Of a stretch of 64,000 nucleotides of DNA, positions 7,507 to 16,174 are shown in pieces. Made by a program: the position numbers and the translations under genes. The DNA lies in the NCBI GenBank assembly GCA_951828535.1, contig OX639990.1, forward strand, positions 124,001 to 188,000, read 5' to 3'. Numbering within the stretch: the stretch's first letter is position 1; every line of letters begins with the position of its first letter. Source of the stretch: an uncultured Candidatus Entotheonella sp. (lineage in GTDB: Bacteria; Tectomicrobia; Entotheonellia; Entotheonellales; Entotheonellaceae). Below the pieces are notes generated by a model. It saw only the letters and a list, made by a program, of their open reading frames with translations, had not been told where the DNA came from and made no database searches.

Positions 7507-8289
7507 CTACGTAGCCGTGAGCGGCCCTTCGAGGCGCCCGGCAATGAACTGCTGCACCACGGGGTTGGCGGATGCCTGGAAGGTGTCCGGCGTGGCGACC
7601 TCCAACAAGGCGCCCTCGTGCAGCATGGCAACGCGGGAGGCGATCTCGAAAATTCCTGGCACCTCGTGACTGACCACCACCGCGGTGTACTGAAAACGCT
7701 GCTGCGTGTCGGCGATGAGCCGATGGATGGCCCGCACCATGATGGGGTCCAGACCAGTTGTCGGTTCGTCGAACAGCATGATCTCCGGGCGATGCGCCAA
7801 GGCGCGCGCCAAAGCAGCCCGCTTGCGCATGCCGCCGCTCAATTCGGCGGGAAACTTGCCGTCCATGCCTTGCAGGCCGACGCTCTTGAGCACTTCCGTC
7901 ACCACCCCGGCGACCTGTCCACGCGACTGCCGCGTCTTCTCTCGCAGCGGGAACGCCACGTTGTCGGCCACGCTCAGCGAATCGAAAAGCGCGCCGCCTT
8001 GAAACAGCATGCCAAACCGCTCGCGCAGGCGCGACAGGCGCCGCCCTCGCGCCCGATGCAGGTCCTCGCCCGCCACCAGCACGGCGCCGCTGTCGGGTTG
8101 CAACAAGCCGATGAGGTTTTTCAGCAGCACGCTTTTGCCGGCGCCGCTGCGGCCGACGATGGCCAGTATCTCGCCGGGCATAACGTCGAGGTCCACGCCG
8201 CGCAACACGACCTGTCGGCCGAAGCGCTTGTACAGGCCCTCGGCGCGGATGACCGGATGGTCCGGGGCCGGCGGCGCGGCTGACGTCAC
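7507..8289 (-). CDS. mlaF: MlaF-type ABC transporter ATPase
   Basis: This 260-residue ABC ATPase powers MlaFEDB phospholipid transport. It shows Walker A (GRSGAGKS), the signature LSGGMRKR, Walker B (IMLFDEPTTGLDP) and the H-loop (VVVSHE). The GMRKR signature form is typical of MlaF. The GTG start overlaps the mlaE stop by 4 nt (GTGA), indicating translational coupling. Open frame extends about 90 codons further upstream, but that part is out-of-frame mlaE sequence. Confidence 0.92.
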   Translation of the reverse strand: MTSAAPPAPDHPVIRAEGLYKRFGRQVVLRGVDLDVMPGEILAIVGRSGAGKSVLLKNLIGLLQPDSGAVLVAGEDLHRARGRRLSRLRERFGMLFQGGALFDSLSVADNVAFPLREKTRQSRGQVAGVVTEVLKSVGLQGMDGKFPAELSGGMRKRAALARALAHRPEIMLFDEPTTGLDPIMVRAIHRLIADTQQRFQYTAVVVSHEVPGIFEIASRVAMLHEGALLEVATPDTFQASANPVVQQFIAGRLEGPLTAT

Positions 8290-9059
8290 AGCAGCACCGT
8301 GTTGAGAACGTAATCCAGCACCAGGATCAGCACCGCCGAGATCACCACCGCTTCCGTGGTTGCCTTGCTCACGCCCTCGGCGCCGTAGCCCGCGTGATAG
8401 CCCTTGAAACAACAGACGAGCAACACGACAAGCCCGAAGCAAAGGGATTTGTAAACGCCGTTCGTTACGTCCTGCAGATCGACCACGTCCGCGATGCCGC
8501 CGAAATACGTGCCGCGGTTGACGCCGAGGATCAGCACCCCGGCGACGTAGCCGCCCCATATGCCGACGACCGAGAACATGGCGCCGAGCAGCGGCATCAC
8601 CAGGGTACCCGCCACGACGTTCGGCACTGCCACGTAGCGCAACGGGTTCAGGGCCATGACGGTCATGGCGTCGAGTTGCTCCGTGATCCGCATGATGCCG
8701 ATTTGCGCCGTAATCGCCGAGCCGGCCCGCGCCGTCACCATGATGGCCGAAAACACCGGCCCTAATTCGGTAATCAGCGTCAGCGACACGAACTGCCCGA
8801 GCAGCGCCTCGGAGCCGAACCGCGTCAGCACGTGAAAGCCCTGCAGACCCAGCACCATGCCGGCGAAGGCGCCCGTCAGGGCGATAACCAGCACGGAGCG
8901 CGCCCCGATGAAGTGCATCTGTTGCACAATGAGCCGCCCCTTCAGCGGCGGCACGACGACAAGCCCCAGCACCCGCGCCACAAAAAACGCGGCCCGTCCG
9001 AGAGCGGCGAGTCGCGTCAGGGTGACACTGCCAAGTTGGGTAAGCACGCCGAGCATCAT
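8286..9059 (-). CDS. mlaE: MlaE-type permease
   Basis: The roughly 257-residue permease of the Mla phospholipid ABC transporter is first gene of its operon. Typical blocks are FIGARSVLVIALTGAFAGMV, ELGPVFSAIMVTARAGSAI and EQLDAMTVMALNP. Five or more hydrophobic segments are visible, and the C-terminus ends in a hydrophobic helix. The start is not certain. Two adjacent ATGs (9059, 9056) give the normal length but have a weak ribosome site; a TTG 20 codons upstream adds a tail that does not match the family. Confidence 0.9.
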   Translation of the reverse strand: MMLGVLTQLGSVTLTRLAALGRAAFFVARVLGLVVVPPLKGRLIVQQMHFIGARSVLVIALTGAFAGMVLGLQGFHVLTRFGSEALLGQFVSLTLITELGPVFSAIMVTARAGSAITAQIGIMRITEQLDAMTVMALNPLRYVAVPNVVAGTLVMPLLGAMFSVVGIWGGYVAGVLILGVNRGTYFGGIADVVDLQDVTNGVYKSLCFGLVVLLVCCFKGYHAGYGAEGVSKATTEAVVISAVLILVLDYVLNTVLL

Positions 9060-9244
9060 AAGCGCTGTTCGCTGGGCTCCGGGGCGGGGGACCTGTCGCC
9101 CGCAGGCTGGTGGCGACAAAAACGTCGTAAGTCTGAATGATTGCCTAGTCTATTGCAACCAGGCGCGGGGCAACTTTACGGGTGGTCTCTGAAAGGGTCA
9201 ACGAAGGAATGGGGAAGTAGGGTTCAGAAAATCCATGAGGGCAC

Positions 9245-9733
9245 TCAAGCGTTCTCTCCAGCCAAATCGAGCACGATCCCGCGGGTTTCTGCACTCAGCC
9301 GGAATCGTAACGCCTGAAGACGAGCCAGAGCGGGTTGAACCGAGTCGAGAATGCCGCGTTCCTTCGCCAACAGCAAGATACCGACTGTCCCCGTAATCTC
9401 CAATCCCATTGCGATGGCATGTCGCCGCGCGTCCCGATCATCCAGCACGAGCAGGGAGTCGGAAGCCTCCAGCCCCAGTGCAAGGACTTCTTTTTCCCCG
9501 CTGCCCAAGTTTGTTGTGGGAGATGACAACTTGCCTGCGTCCACACGCTGCGTTGTTATCCAGGAAAGTTCCGCCAATTCCGGCAGGGGAACGCCCCGCC
9601 TCCGGCCTTCGCTCAGTTCAGCCACCACGGCCGATGGCACCTGCACCGGCCCAAACAGGGTCGGCAGCAAGTGTAGAAGATCAATTTGATGCAGATACTG
9701 GAGCGGTGATGTATTACAGATGACGGCGCGCAT
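9245..9733 (-). CDS. PIN-like DUF3368 toxin
   Basis: The 162-residue DUF3368 protein has the PIN-like fold expected of a ribonuclease toxin. Acidic and polar positions visible are near the start (VICNTSPL), in the centre (GSGEKEVLALGLE) and at LLVLDDRDARRHA. It overlaps the end of the UPF0175 gene by 20 nt, the usual antitoxin-first order. The ATG that gives the canonical AVICNTSPL beginning is used; upstream codons only read the antitoxin out of frame. RNase activity is inferred from the family. Confidence 0.8.
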   Translation of the reverse strand: MRAVICNTSPLQYLHQIDLLHLLPTLFGPVQVPSAVVAELSEGRRRGVPLPELAELSWITTQRVDAGKLSSPTTNLGSGEKEVLALGLEASDSLLVLDDRDARRHAIAMGLEITGTVGILLLAKERGILDSVQPALARLQALRFRLSAETRGIVLDLAGENA

Positions 9734-9980
9734 TGGCCACGTCGTGTTGAATCTCTTCCTCAGACAGGTCAAAGGTGTTGAGGCCGTAGTCCGCCAATTT
9801 GGTCAAGAATAATGCCTTGGGAACGCCTGCCAATGCAGCCGCTGCACCGGTGGACAATCGGCCCATTTCGTAGAGTTTGACGGCAATGAGTATCTTTGCC
9901 TCTTCTCGGAACTCCTCGGGGGTCAAACCCAAGGCCAGCAGGACGTCATCGGAGTAGTCGATGGTCAACGATCTTGTCAC
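9714..9980 (-). CDS. UPF0175 family antitoxin
   Basis: The 88-residue UPF0175 protein matches over its length: an N-terminal strand (LTIDYSDDVLLALGLT), then EEAKILIAVKLYEMGRLSTG and AAALAGVPKALFLTKLADYG. The family carries a helix-turn-helix-like region and pairs with DUF3368 or PIN toxins. The GTG start has GGAGG 8 nt upstream; an ATG between the two is out of frame and soon stopped. Neutralisation and autoregulation are inferred. Confidence 0.8.
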   Translation of the reverse strand: MTRSLTIDYSDDVLLALGLTPEEFREEAKILIAVKLYEMGRLSTGAAAALAGVPKALFLTKLADYGLNTFDLSEEEIQHDVANARRHL

Positions 9981-10040
9981 ACTGCCATCCTCCTATTTTG
10001 AAAGGGTAGGCCCGGATTGTAGGGCTGCCACGCACGCATA

Positions 10041-11078
10041 TCACCCGCTCAAACCATACTCCTGCTGCAGTCCGGCAATGAGATCCCAGGTGGCGTCCTC
10101 TACGTAGATGCCGTCGCGTTGGCGCTGCTGCGTGGTGCGGAATTCCAGCTCGCCGGGGTAGAGCACTTCGGTGAAGCCTGCTGCCGGCGGCGTGGCTTTG
10201 AGGTAGTCGACGAAGGCGGCGATTTCGCGCTTGAACTCCGACAGGGGCCGGAACGCCTCGACGTCGAACACGGCCAGGAAGGAGCCGTCGTTGTGCCGCC
10301 CTTGCGGGTCGATGCCGAAGCCGAGGCCGGTGAGAATGCCGGACAGGGTTTCGACCATGAAGGAGAGCACGAAGCCCTTGTGTGCCTGATCGCCGCCCAT
10401 GGGCAGGATGGCGCCGCCGTCGTAGTAGACACCGAGGTCGGTGGTGGGATTGCCGTGCTTGTCGATTACCCAACCGGGCGGCGCCGCTTCGCCGCGGCTG
10501 CGGCGCACGGCCAGCTTGCCAGCGGCCACGGCGCTGGTGGCCATGTCGAGGAAGACCGGCCCTTCCAGATCGCTGGGGAAAGCCACTGAGATCGGGTTGG
10601 TTCCGAGACGCGCCTCGCGCCCGCCATATGGCGCCACCGCCTTGGGGCCGCGCCCGGAGTCGCAGGTGATCAGGCCGATCATGCCGGCGCGGGCGGCCAT
10701 CAGCGGGTAATCGGCCAGGCGCCCGACGTGGCTTTGTTGGTAAATGGTAATGGCCGCCACCTGCCGCTCGCGGGCCTTGGCGATGGCCATTTCCATGGCG
10801 CGCGTGGTGACCACGTAGCCGAAGCCCCAGTTGCCGTTGATTCGAGCACTGTTGGGCGTTTCGCGCTCCACTTCCATCGGCGCCCCAGGCACGATGTGGG
10901 ACCGTTTGATGCGCGCGATGTAGGTGGGCATCAGAATGATACCGTGCGAGTCGTGCCCGGCGAGGTTCGCCCCCACCAGGTGCTCCATGACGATCTGCGC
11001 TTCCTCTCCGGATGCCCCGGCGGCTTGCAGGATGTCCTCACCAATCCGATGAAGTTCTTGGGGTGCAAGAGTGGGCAT
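10041..11078 (-). CDS. Ldh family (malate/L-lactate/ureidoglycolate type) NAD(P)-dependent dehydrogenase
   Basis: This 345-residue enzyme belongs to the type-2 malate/L-lactate dehydrogenase family, which differs in fold from Rossmann lactate dehydrogenases. Family blocks include GHDSHGIILMPTYIARI, QQSHVGRLADYPLMAARAG, APYGGREARLGTNPIS and DMATSAVAAGKLAV. The histidine in QQSHVGR is at the position of the family's catalytic His. The substrate cannot be set from sequence. The ATG with GGGAGGAAAC upstream is chosen over a longer frame lacking a ribosome site. Apparently transcribed alone. Confidence 0.85.
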   Translation of the reverse strand: MPTLAPQELHRIGEDILQAAGASGEEAQIVMEHLVGANLAGHDSHGIILMPTYIARIKRSHIVPGAPMEVERETPNSARINGNWGFGYVVTTRAMEMAIAKARERQVAAITIYQQSHVGRLADYPLMAARAGMIGLITCDSGRGPKAVAPYGGREARLGTNPISVAFPSDLEGPVFLDMATSAVAAGKLAVRRSRGEAAPPGWVIDKHGNPTTDLGVYYDGGAILPMGGDQAHKGFVLSFMVETLSGILTGLGFGIDPQGRHNDGSFLAVFDVEAFRPLSEFKREIAAFVDYLKATPPAAGFTEVLYPGELEFRTTQQRQRDGIYVEDATWDLIAGLQQEYGLSG

Positions 11079-11142
11079 TGCGTTTCCTCCCGGTTGATAG
11101 GTGCCTGGGCTCCCAGGGCTGGTGATGTCGGAATACGCTCCG

Positions 11143-11544
11143 CTAATGCGACCTGATGGCATTCTTCCAAGCGGTTTCAATACGGGCGTGAGCGGCGTTC
11201 AGTTGCTGGGTGAGTTCGGTGGCGTCGGCCTGTCGGAGCGGGTCGGCGTGAAAACGGTCCGGATGACAGCGTTTCAGGTAGGTCTTCCACCGCTTGTTCG
11301 CGTCCGCCAGGGGTGCGCCAAAGGGCAGGTCGAGCAGCCGGTAGGCATCGGCGAGGCCGGCGCTGTAGGGCAGGGGGCTGGTCGGCTGGTGCGGCTCGGC
11401 AGCGTCGTCATGGAGAGGTTCGTCCGGCCAGTCGTCAACTGCCTGCCATGGCGCGGCGGTGGGCGTTGTGAAAAGGTGCCGCTGCAGAAAGTCGTACAGG
11501 TGAGTGCGGGCGTTCTGCGCCAGTCGGTCGAGAATTCCGGGCAC
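11143..11544 (-). CDS. Small J-domain protein
   Basis: In this 133-residue protein the C-terminal half (about residues 64-130) is a J domain. It has the diagnostic HPD motif in KRCHPDRFHAD and the flanking helices (YRLLDLPFGAPLADANKRW, LTQQLNAAHARIETAW). J domains stimulate Hsp70 (DnaK) ATPase. The N-terminal 60 residues have no recognised domain. There is no zinc-finger or C-terminal client domain, so it is not a full DnaJ; it resembles the short HscB/DjlA-like proteins. Partner unknown. Confidence 0.8.
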   Translation of the reverse strand: MPGILDRLAQNARTHLYDFLQRHLFTTPTAAPWQAVDDWPDEPLHDDAAEPHQPTSPLPYSAGLADAYRLLDLPFGAPLADANKRWKTYLKRCHPDRFHADPLRQADATELTQQLNAAHARIETAWKNAIRSH

Positions 11545-11697
11545 GGTTTTTCCTTCGATGTAGGCCGGCTTAGCGAAGCGTAAGCGGACTCCCTTTTCAT
11601 TCGGCTGCGCCTAGCCCAGCATGGTAACAGATTGCCCAGGGCGCCGACAGGCCCGCGCCTGACGCAAGGCTTACCGCCCAAAGAACCTTGACACACG

Positions 11698-11727
11698 CCA
11701 ACGCCGCGTGGTTTAGATAGGCGTCCA
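11698..11727 (+). promoter_or_regulatory. Possible promoter of the HAD phosphatase gene
   Basis: A perfect TTGACA (11698-11703) is followed after 18 nt by TTTAGA (11722-11727), a weak -10. It lies about 45 nt upstream of the start codon. Only the -35 is convincing. Confidence 0.35.
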
Positions 11728-11771
11728 CGTCTTGAACTTGATCCACAGAATGCCCCTTAGGAGGAAATCCG

Positions 11772-12467
11772 GTGAGCATGACCCTCATCCTTTTCGATAT
11801 CGACGGCACCCTCGTGAGCACCGGCCTCGCAGGGGGGGATGCCATGGGCAGGGCCTTCGAAGAAATCCACGGCGTTGCGGACGCCTTTGCCGGTATCGAG
11901 ATGTCCGGCAAAACCGATCCGGCGATCCTGCGGGAAGCCTGGGATGCCGCCGGCGTCGACCCGGCGCAGCGCGATTTGCAGGCGTTTCACGACTGTTACG
12001 TCGGCCATCTGAAGGACACTCTGAACGAGTCCGACCGTTCGCGCCACCTGAAGCCAGGGCTGCCGGGCTTGCTTGACACCATTGTGGCCAACGACAACGT
12101 TGTCCTGGGGCTGCTGACCGGCAATTTCGTAACCGGGGCACAACTCAAGCTGGAGTCATTCGGCATCCTGCACTACTTCCGCATCGGCGCCTACGGCAGC
12201 GACAACGAGGACCGTAAGGCCCTGGTGCCGGTGGCCCAACTGCGCGCCCGGCAGTACTGCGTGACCTACATTGGGCCGGAGCGTACCTTTGTGATCGGCG
12301 ACACGCCGCGCGACATCGATTGCGCGCGGGCGCACGGGGTGCAGGCCGTGGCGGTGGCGACGGGCAATTATTCCCTCGAAGATCTGCAAGCCCATGCGCC
12401 GGACCATTGTTTTGTCGATCTGAGTGACCAACAGGCGGTGCTGCAATACCTGGGGCTCGACGCCTAA
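11772..12467 (+). CDS. HAD-superfamily phosphatase
   Basis: The 231-residue haloacid-dehalogenase-type hydrolase resembles phosphoglycolate phosphatases. Motif I is LFDIDGTL (nucleophile and acid/base Asp), motif II is LLTGNF, motif III is the Lys in EDRKALV, and motif IV is VIGDTPRDI. A helical cap lies between motifs I and II. The GTG start has AGGAGG 8 nt upstream; the ATG two codons later is too far from it. The substrate cannot be assigned. The next gene starts 22 nt downstream, suggesting a short operon. Confidence 0.85.
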   Translation: MSMTLILFDIDGTLVSTGLAGGDAMGRAFEEIHGVADAFAGIEMSGKTDPAILREAWDAAGVDPAQRDLQAFHDCYVGHLKDTLNESDRSRHLKPGLPGLLDTIVANDNVVLGLLTGNFVTGAQLKLESFGILHYFRIGAYGSDNEDRKALVPVAQLRARQYCVTYIGPERTFVIGDTPRDIDCARAHGVQAVAVATGNYSLEDLQAHAPDHCFVDLSDQQAVLQYLGLDA

Positions 12468-12489
12468 GCTATCGGTGAGGAGTAGCGCG

Positions 12490-12990
12490 GTGATAGTCGA
12501 AACGGAACCCAACGGCCTGTCGATGGTGCTGTTCAAACTGTATTTCAACCAGCAACGCGCCGACCCGGAGGACCCGTGGGTGCTGGACTACCTGCGAGAG
12601 CAAGGCTTGGAGGCGCGCCGCGAACTGGCGGAGACGCACGAGGGCATCTCCTACAGGGTGCTGCACTTCGGGCAATGCTACCTGGGGCGGCACGTGCCGA
12701 CGTTGCGGGAGCTTTATCAGCGGGGCATTGAATATACGGTGCTGGCGCAACACGTTGGCAATTGCCTGTCCGAGACGGACGACGCCGACATGCGGGCCTT
12801 TGCCGAATCGTCGAGTGCTGACGAGATCGCTGAGGTTGCGGCCACCCTCGCCGCCCGTCTGCACGAGCAGGCGCAATTCGCGGAAACCGCCGAGCACAGT
12901 CTCGGGGTCGCCATTGCGGCCGATGTCATCCGCGAGGCGTTTCTCCACCTGCGGCGCGCGGACGCGCAACCGTCCGACACCGATGGTTAA
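12490..12990 (+). CDS. Hypothetical protein
   Basis: I do not recognise this 166-residue protein. It is acidic and mostly helical, with no signal peptide or membrane segment. Visible blocks are LFKLYFNQQRADPEDPWVL, SYRVLHFGQCYLGRHVPT and a DE/A-rich helix near residues 95-125. The GTG start is supported by GAGGAG 7 nt upstream. It lies between the HAD phosphatase and the inositol-phosphatase-like gene with short gaps, so all three may be co-transcribed. Confidence 0.65.
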   Translation: MIVETEPNGLSMVLFKLYFNQQRADPEDPWVLDYLREQGLEARRELAETHEGISYRVLHFGQCYLGRHVPTLRELYQRGIEYTVLAQHVGNCLSETDDADMRAFAESSSADEIAEVAATLAARLHEQAQFAETAEHSLGVAIAADVIREAFLHLRRADAQPSDTDG

Positions 12991-13006
12991 GGGAGAAGCC
13001 GCGGCG

Positions 13007-14074
13007 ATGCAGGTCGACCGTCAGGTACTGGTCGACGCCGAGGCCGTGTGCGTGCAGGCCATTCAAGAAGCCGGCGCGCTGCTGCTGTCATACTTCCGGC
13101 GGCCTCTGGAGGTGAAATTCAAGGAAAAGGGCCAGCAGTCGCCGGTCACCGAGGCGGACCGGCGTTCCGAGATGCTGCTCCGGGACACCCTCAGTCACGC
13201 TTTTCCCGACCACGGCATCATCGGCGAGGAGGCCGAGGACGCCGTCAACCCTGAAGCCGATTACCTGTGGTTCCTCGACCCTCTTGACGGCACCACGAAC
13301 TTTGCGGCCGGCCTGCCCGCCTTCGCGGTCTCCATGGGCCTGTGCTTTCGCGGCGTGCCGGTGCTCGGCGTCGTCGCGGTGCCGTGGGAGGGTCCGGGCG
13401 GCACGGTTTTCCGCGCCCATGTGGGCGGCGGCGCATATTGCAATGACGAGCCCATGCAGGCAGCCGGGGACGACGTGCCGGACGGCATGCGGCTCGCCAG
13501 CACGCCGGGTTGGATGCTGCACCAGTATCGCGTGCAGCGCGGTGCCAAGGTGCAGCGCCTCAACGTGCGCTCGGCCGGCAGCATCGCCTACGAGTTGGCC
13601 TACGCGGCGCGCGGCACGTTTCAGTTGACCGTCATTAGCGGCGCGCGCCTGTGGGACATGGTAGCCGGCGCCGTGCTCGTTCAGGAAGCCGGCGGCGCCG
13701 TGTTGTTCTGCAACGGCAAGGCGCGCCGCTGGGATGCGTGGGAAGCGTTCCAGCGTCAGGCCCTGTCGGCGCCGTTCGGCCAGGACGCCGCGGCGCTGCG
13801 CAAGCTGCACGTCTACATGCTGGCGGGCAACGCGCAGATCGTCCGCGAGCGCGCCGGCCAGATCGCCTTGCGGCGGCTTCCCGGCCCGCTCGCCAAGCTG
13901 CGCCGGCGCGGTCGCAAGCTGTTGGGAAAATTGAAGGGCGGGGAGGCCGGGCCATCTCAACCGGGCGGCGCATCGCACACCAATTCAAACCCGAATGGAG
14001 GTCTCGAGAATGGACAAGAAAGGGCTGTTCATCGTCATGGCGAAGGTGAAGCCGGAAGCGGAGGAGGCGTTTAA
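13007..14074 (+). CDS. Inositol monophosphatase family protein with C-terminal extension
   Basis: The 355-residue protein has an IMPase domain (about 1-265). Metal-binding motifs are IIGEEAE, DPLDGTTNFAAGLP and LWDMVAGAVLVQEAGG, which predict a Mg-dependent, lithium-sensitive-type phosphatase. Substrates in the family include inositol phosphates, fructose-1,6-bisphosphate and PAP. It is about 90 residues longer than usual. The extra tail is basic, then low-complexity, and its last 65 nt overlap the next gene in another frame, so some of it may not be functional. ATG 13007 is chosen; an in-frame ATG eight codons upstream is possible. Confidence 0.82.
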   Translation: MQVDRQVLVDAEAVCVQAIQEAGALLLSYFRRPLEVKFKEKGQQSPVTEADRRSEMLLRDTLSHAFPDHGIIGEEAEDAVNPEADYLWFLDPLDGTTNFAAGLPAFAVSMGLCFRGVPVLGVVAVPWEGPGGTVFRAHVGGGAYCNDEPMQAAGDDVPDGMRLASTPGWMLHQYRVQRGAKVQRLNVRSAGSIAYELAYAARGTFQLTVISGARLWDMVAGAVLVQEAGGAVLFCNGKARRWDAWEAFQRQALSAPFGQDAAALRKLHVYMLAGNAQIVRERAGQIALRRLPGPLAKLRRRGRKLLGKLKGGEAGPSQPGGASHTNSNPNGGLENGQERAVHRHGEGEAGSGGGV

Positions 14075-14336
14075 CCGCTGGTACAACGAGGACCATCTGC
14101 CCAAGGCGCTGGAACGCTTTCCCGGCGTGGTCAGCGGGCGGCGCTACCAGATCATGGAAGGCGAGGATGAGTATCGCTTCATGACCATGTATGAGTTCGA
14201 GACCTACGAAGCGATGCAGAAAGCGGTGAATTCGGAGGCCATCCAGGGGTTGATCAAGGAGTTCGACGAGGCGTTCGGCAAAGGCGGGCGCAAGAAGCTG
14301 CTGGCCGTCCAGCTCAAGGCCCTCGCCGTCGGCTGA
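14010..14336 (+). CDS. Small dimeric alpha/beta-barrel-like protein
   Basis: The 108-residue protein begins LFIVMAKVKPEAEEAFNRWY and continues with NEDHLPKALERFPGVVSGRRY. This pattern is typical of small ferredoxin-like (dimeric alpha/beta barrel) proteins such as the EthD and DUF4286 groups. Catalysis cannot be assigned. The ATG has GGAGG 8 nt upstream; an in-frame ATG five codons earlier overlaps that site. It overlaps the end of the IMPase gene by 65 nt and converges on the DHA2 exporter with a 4-nt gap. Confidence 0.7.
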   Translation: MDKKGLFIVMAKVKPEAEEAFNRWYNEDHLPKALERFPGVVSGRRYQIMEGEDEYRFMTMYEFETYEAMQKAVNSEAIQGLIKEFDEAFGKGGRKKLLAVQLKALAVG

Positions 14337-14340
14337 TCGC

Positions 14341-15924
14341 CTACCTGTCCTGTTCGGCCGCTTTGCGGGCCTGGGCCGCATGGCCGCTGCCGCGGCTGAG
14401 CATCAGCACGAACGGGATGCTCAGGATGAACAGCATGCCCATCAGCCAGAACACGTCGTTGTAGGCCATCATGGTGGCGTGACGGGTAACGGTGCCGTCC
14501 AGAAGTTTCAGCGCGCCGCTCTCCGCCGTCCCCGGCGCCAATCCGCGGCCGGCGCCGAGCCGCCCGGTGAGCCCGTCGAGCATTTGATTCGTGCTGGCGT
14601 CGTAGGGTGTGACGTGATCCACCAGGCGGGCGCGATGGAAGGCGGCGCGGTGTTGCACCTGACTGGCCACGAAGGCGTAGCCGACGTTGCCGCCCACCCG
14701 GCGTCCGAGCGTGTATAGACTGGTGGCGGCGGTGAGGGACCGAATCGGCACGGTACGCATGACGACCGCCGACATCGGCCCGAACATGAACGACATGCCG
14801 GCCCCGGTGAGCAGAAAACTGGTCATCATGTGCGTCCATTCCATGTCCAGCGTGAAGCCCGACATATTCAGATATCCCACCATCATCATCAGCACGCCGA
14901 GGCCGATCAGCAGGCGGCTGTCCACCGAGTTGTAGAGCCGCCCGGCTATCGGCGTCACCACCAGCATGATCAGCGTGCGCGGCAGTTGCAGCAACCCCGA
15001 ATCCGTCACCGAATAGCCCTGCAGGCGCTGCAGGAACAGGGGTAGCACAAAGATGCTGCCGAACAGCGTGATGCCGAACAGGAACCCCAGGCCGATGCCG
15101 GCGCTGAAGGGCACGTTCTTGAGCAGCCGCAGGTGAATGACCGGCTCCTCGGCGTACAGCTCCCATACCACCAGCGCCACCAGTGAGATGCCGGCGACCA
15201 CCGCCAGCATGACGATGAAGGATGAATCAAACCACTGCTCACGCTCGCCGCGCTCCAGGAACAGTTGCAGAGCCGTCAGCCCCACTCCCAGCAGAATGAT
15301 GCCCGGTACGTCGATGCGTGCCAGGGTGCGTTGCAAATGCGGCGGGTCCTTAAGCACGATTATCGACAGGCCGATGCCGAGGGCCCCCAGCGGCAGATTG
15401 ATGTAGAAAATCCACGGCCAGCCATACTGATCGGTTAGCCAGCCGCCCAGCACCGGGCCGACGGCCGGCGCGATCGTCACCCCCATCGCGTACAGCGCCA
15501 TGGCCATGCCGCGTTCTTCTTCCGGGAAGGTCTCCAGCACGATGGCCTGCGAGACCGGAATGAGCCCGCCGCCGCCGATGCCTTGCAGAATACGCGCCAG
15601 GATCATCATTTCGATGGAACGGGCGAGGCCGCACAGGAGTGAGGCGGCGGTGAACAGGATGAAGGAGAGGACGAAAAAGCGCTTGCGGCCCATCAGGGTG
15701 CTGAACCAGGCGGCCATGGTGACGAGGATGATCTCGGAGATGCTGTAGGCCACCGCCACCCAGGTGATGGCGTCCAGCGACACGCCGAAGGTGCTGATCA
15801 TCTGCGGCATGGCCACGTTGACGATGCTGATGTCCATCACCGACACGAACGAGCCCAGGACCACGGTGCCGGCAATGATCCACTTGCCGGCGGGGGTCGT
15901 CCGTGCCGAAACGCTCTGCTGCAT
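14341..15924 (-). CDS. DHA2-family MFS multidrug exporter (EmrB/QacA type)
   Basis: The 527-residue protein has about 14 hydrophobic segments, the DHA2 pattern. Motifs are SVMDISIVNVAMPQM in helix 1, a loop 2-3 sequence FSTLMGRKRFFV, motif B-like LQGIGGGGLIPVSQAIV, and antiporter motif C-like AVGPVLGGWLTD in helix 5. It likely exports drugs or hydrophobic metabolites by proton antiport. No EmrA-type adaptor gene lies beside it, so it may act alone at the inner membrane. The ATG has GGAGG upstream. Confidence 0.9.
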   Translation of the reverse strand: MQQSVSARTTPAGKWIIAGTVVLGSFVSVMDISIVNVAMPQMISTFGVSLDAITWVAVAYSISEIILVTMAAWFSTLMGRKRFFVLSFILFTAASLLCGLARSIEMMILARILQGIGGGGLIPVSQAIVLETFPEEERGMAMALYAMGVTIAPAVGPVLGGWLTDQYGWPWIFYINLPLGALGIGLSIIVLKDPPHLQRTLARIDVPGIILLGVGLTALQLFLERGEREQWFDSSFIVMLAVVAGISLVALVVWELYAEEPVIHLRLLKNVPFSAGIGLGFLFGITLFGSIFVLPLFLQRLQGYSVTDSGLLQLPRTLIMLVVTPIAGRLYNSVDSRLLIGLGVLMMMVGYLNMSGFTLDMEWTHMMTSFLLTGAGMSFMFGPMSAVVMRTVPIRSLTAATSLYTLGRRVGGNVGYAFVASQVQHRAAFHRARLVDHVTPYDASTNQMLDGLTGRLGAGRGLAPGTAESGALKLLDGTVTRHATMMAYNDVFWLMGMLFILSIPFVLMLSRGSGHAAQARKAAEQDR

Positions 15925-16174
15925 CGCCTGTTTTGCCTCCGTTCTGACTAGGGAATCATGGGCGGGCCAACGAAACTTGTTACTCTACGTGCTCACCGAA
16001 TTGATGTAAACCGGGTTCCCGGCTTCTTGCGACGCTGCAGGACGCAACGCTCCGGCAAGCCCTGAAGCGGTTTTTTTCATTGCGAGCCGTGCGGCCAGCC
16101 GCTATGCTGTCTGCCATCGTAGAAAGCAAGTACGTTCCCTTTTGGGGAACGATTTCACTCTTCAAGGAGGGATT
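15925..16174. other. Divergent intergenic region
   Basis: The 250 bp between the DHA2 gene and the PQQ dehydrogenase gene hold no open gene. They contain the promoter listed at 16080-16108. Confidence 0.6.
16080..16108 (+). promoter_or_regulatory. Promoter of the PQQ dehydrogenase gene
   Basis: TTGCGA (16080-16085) and TATGCT (16103-16108) are separated by 17 nt, a good sigma-70 layout. The 5' leader to the ATG at 16175 would be about 60 nt. Confidence 0.5.

Noticed and set aside
8290-8559. Long N-terminal extension of MlaF
   Set aside because: It is arginine-rich translation of mlaE in another frame. The GTG at 8289 gives the normal MlaF length and a GTGA overlap.
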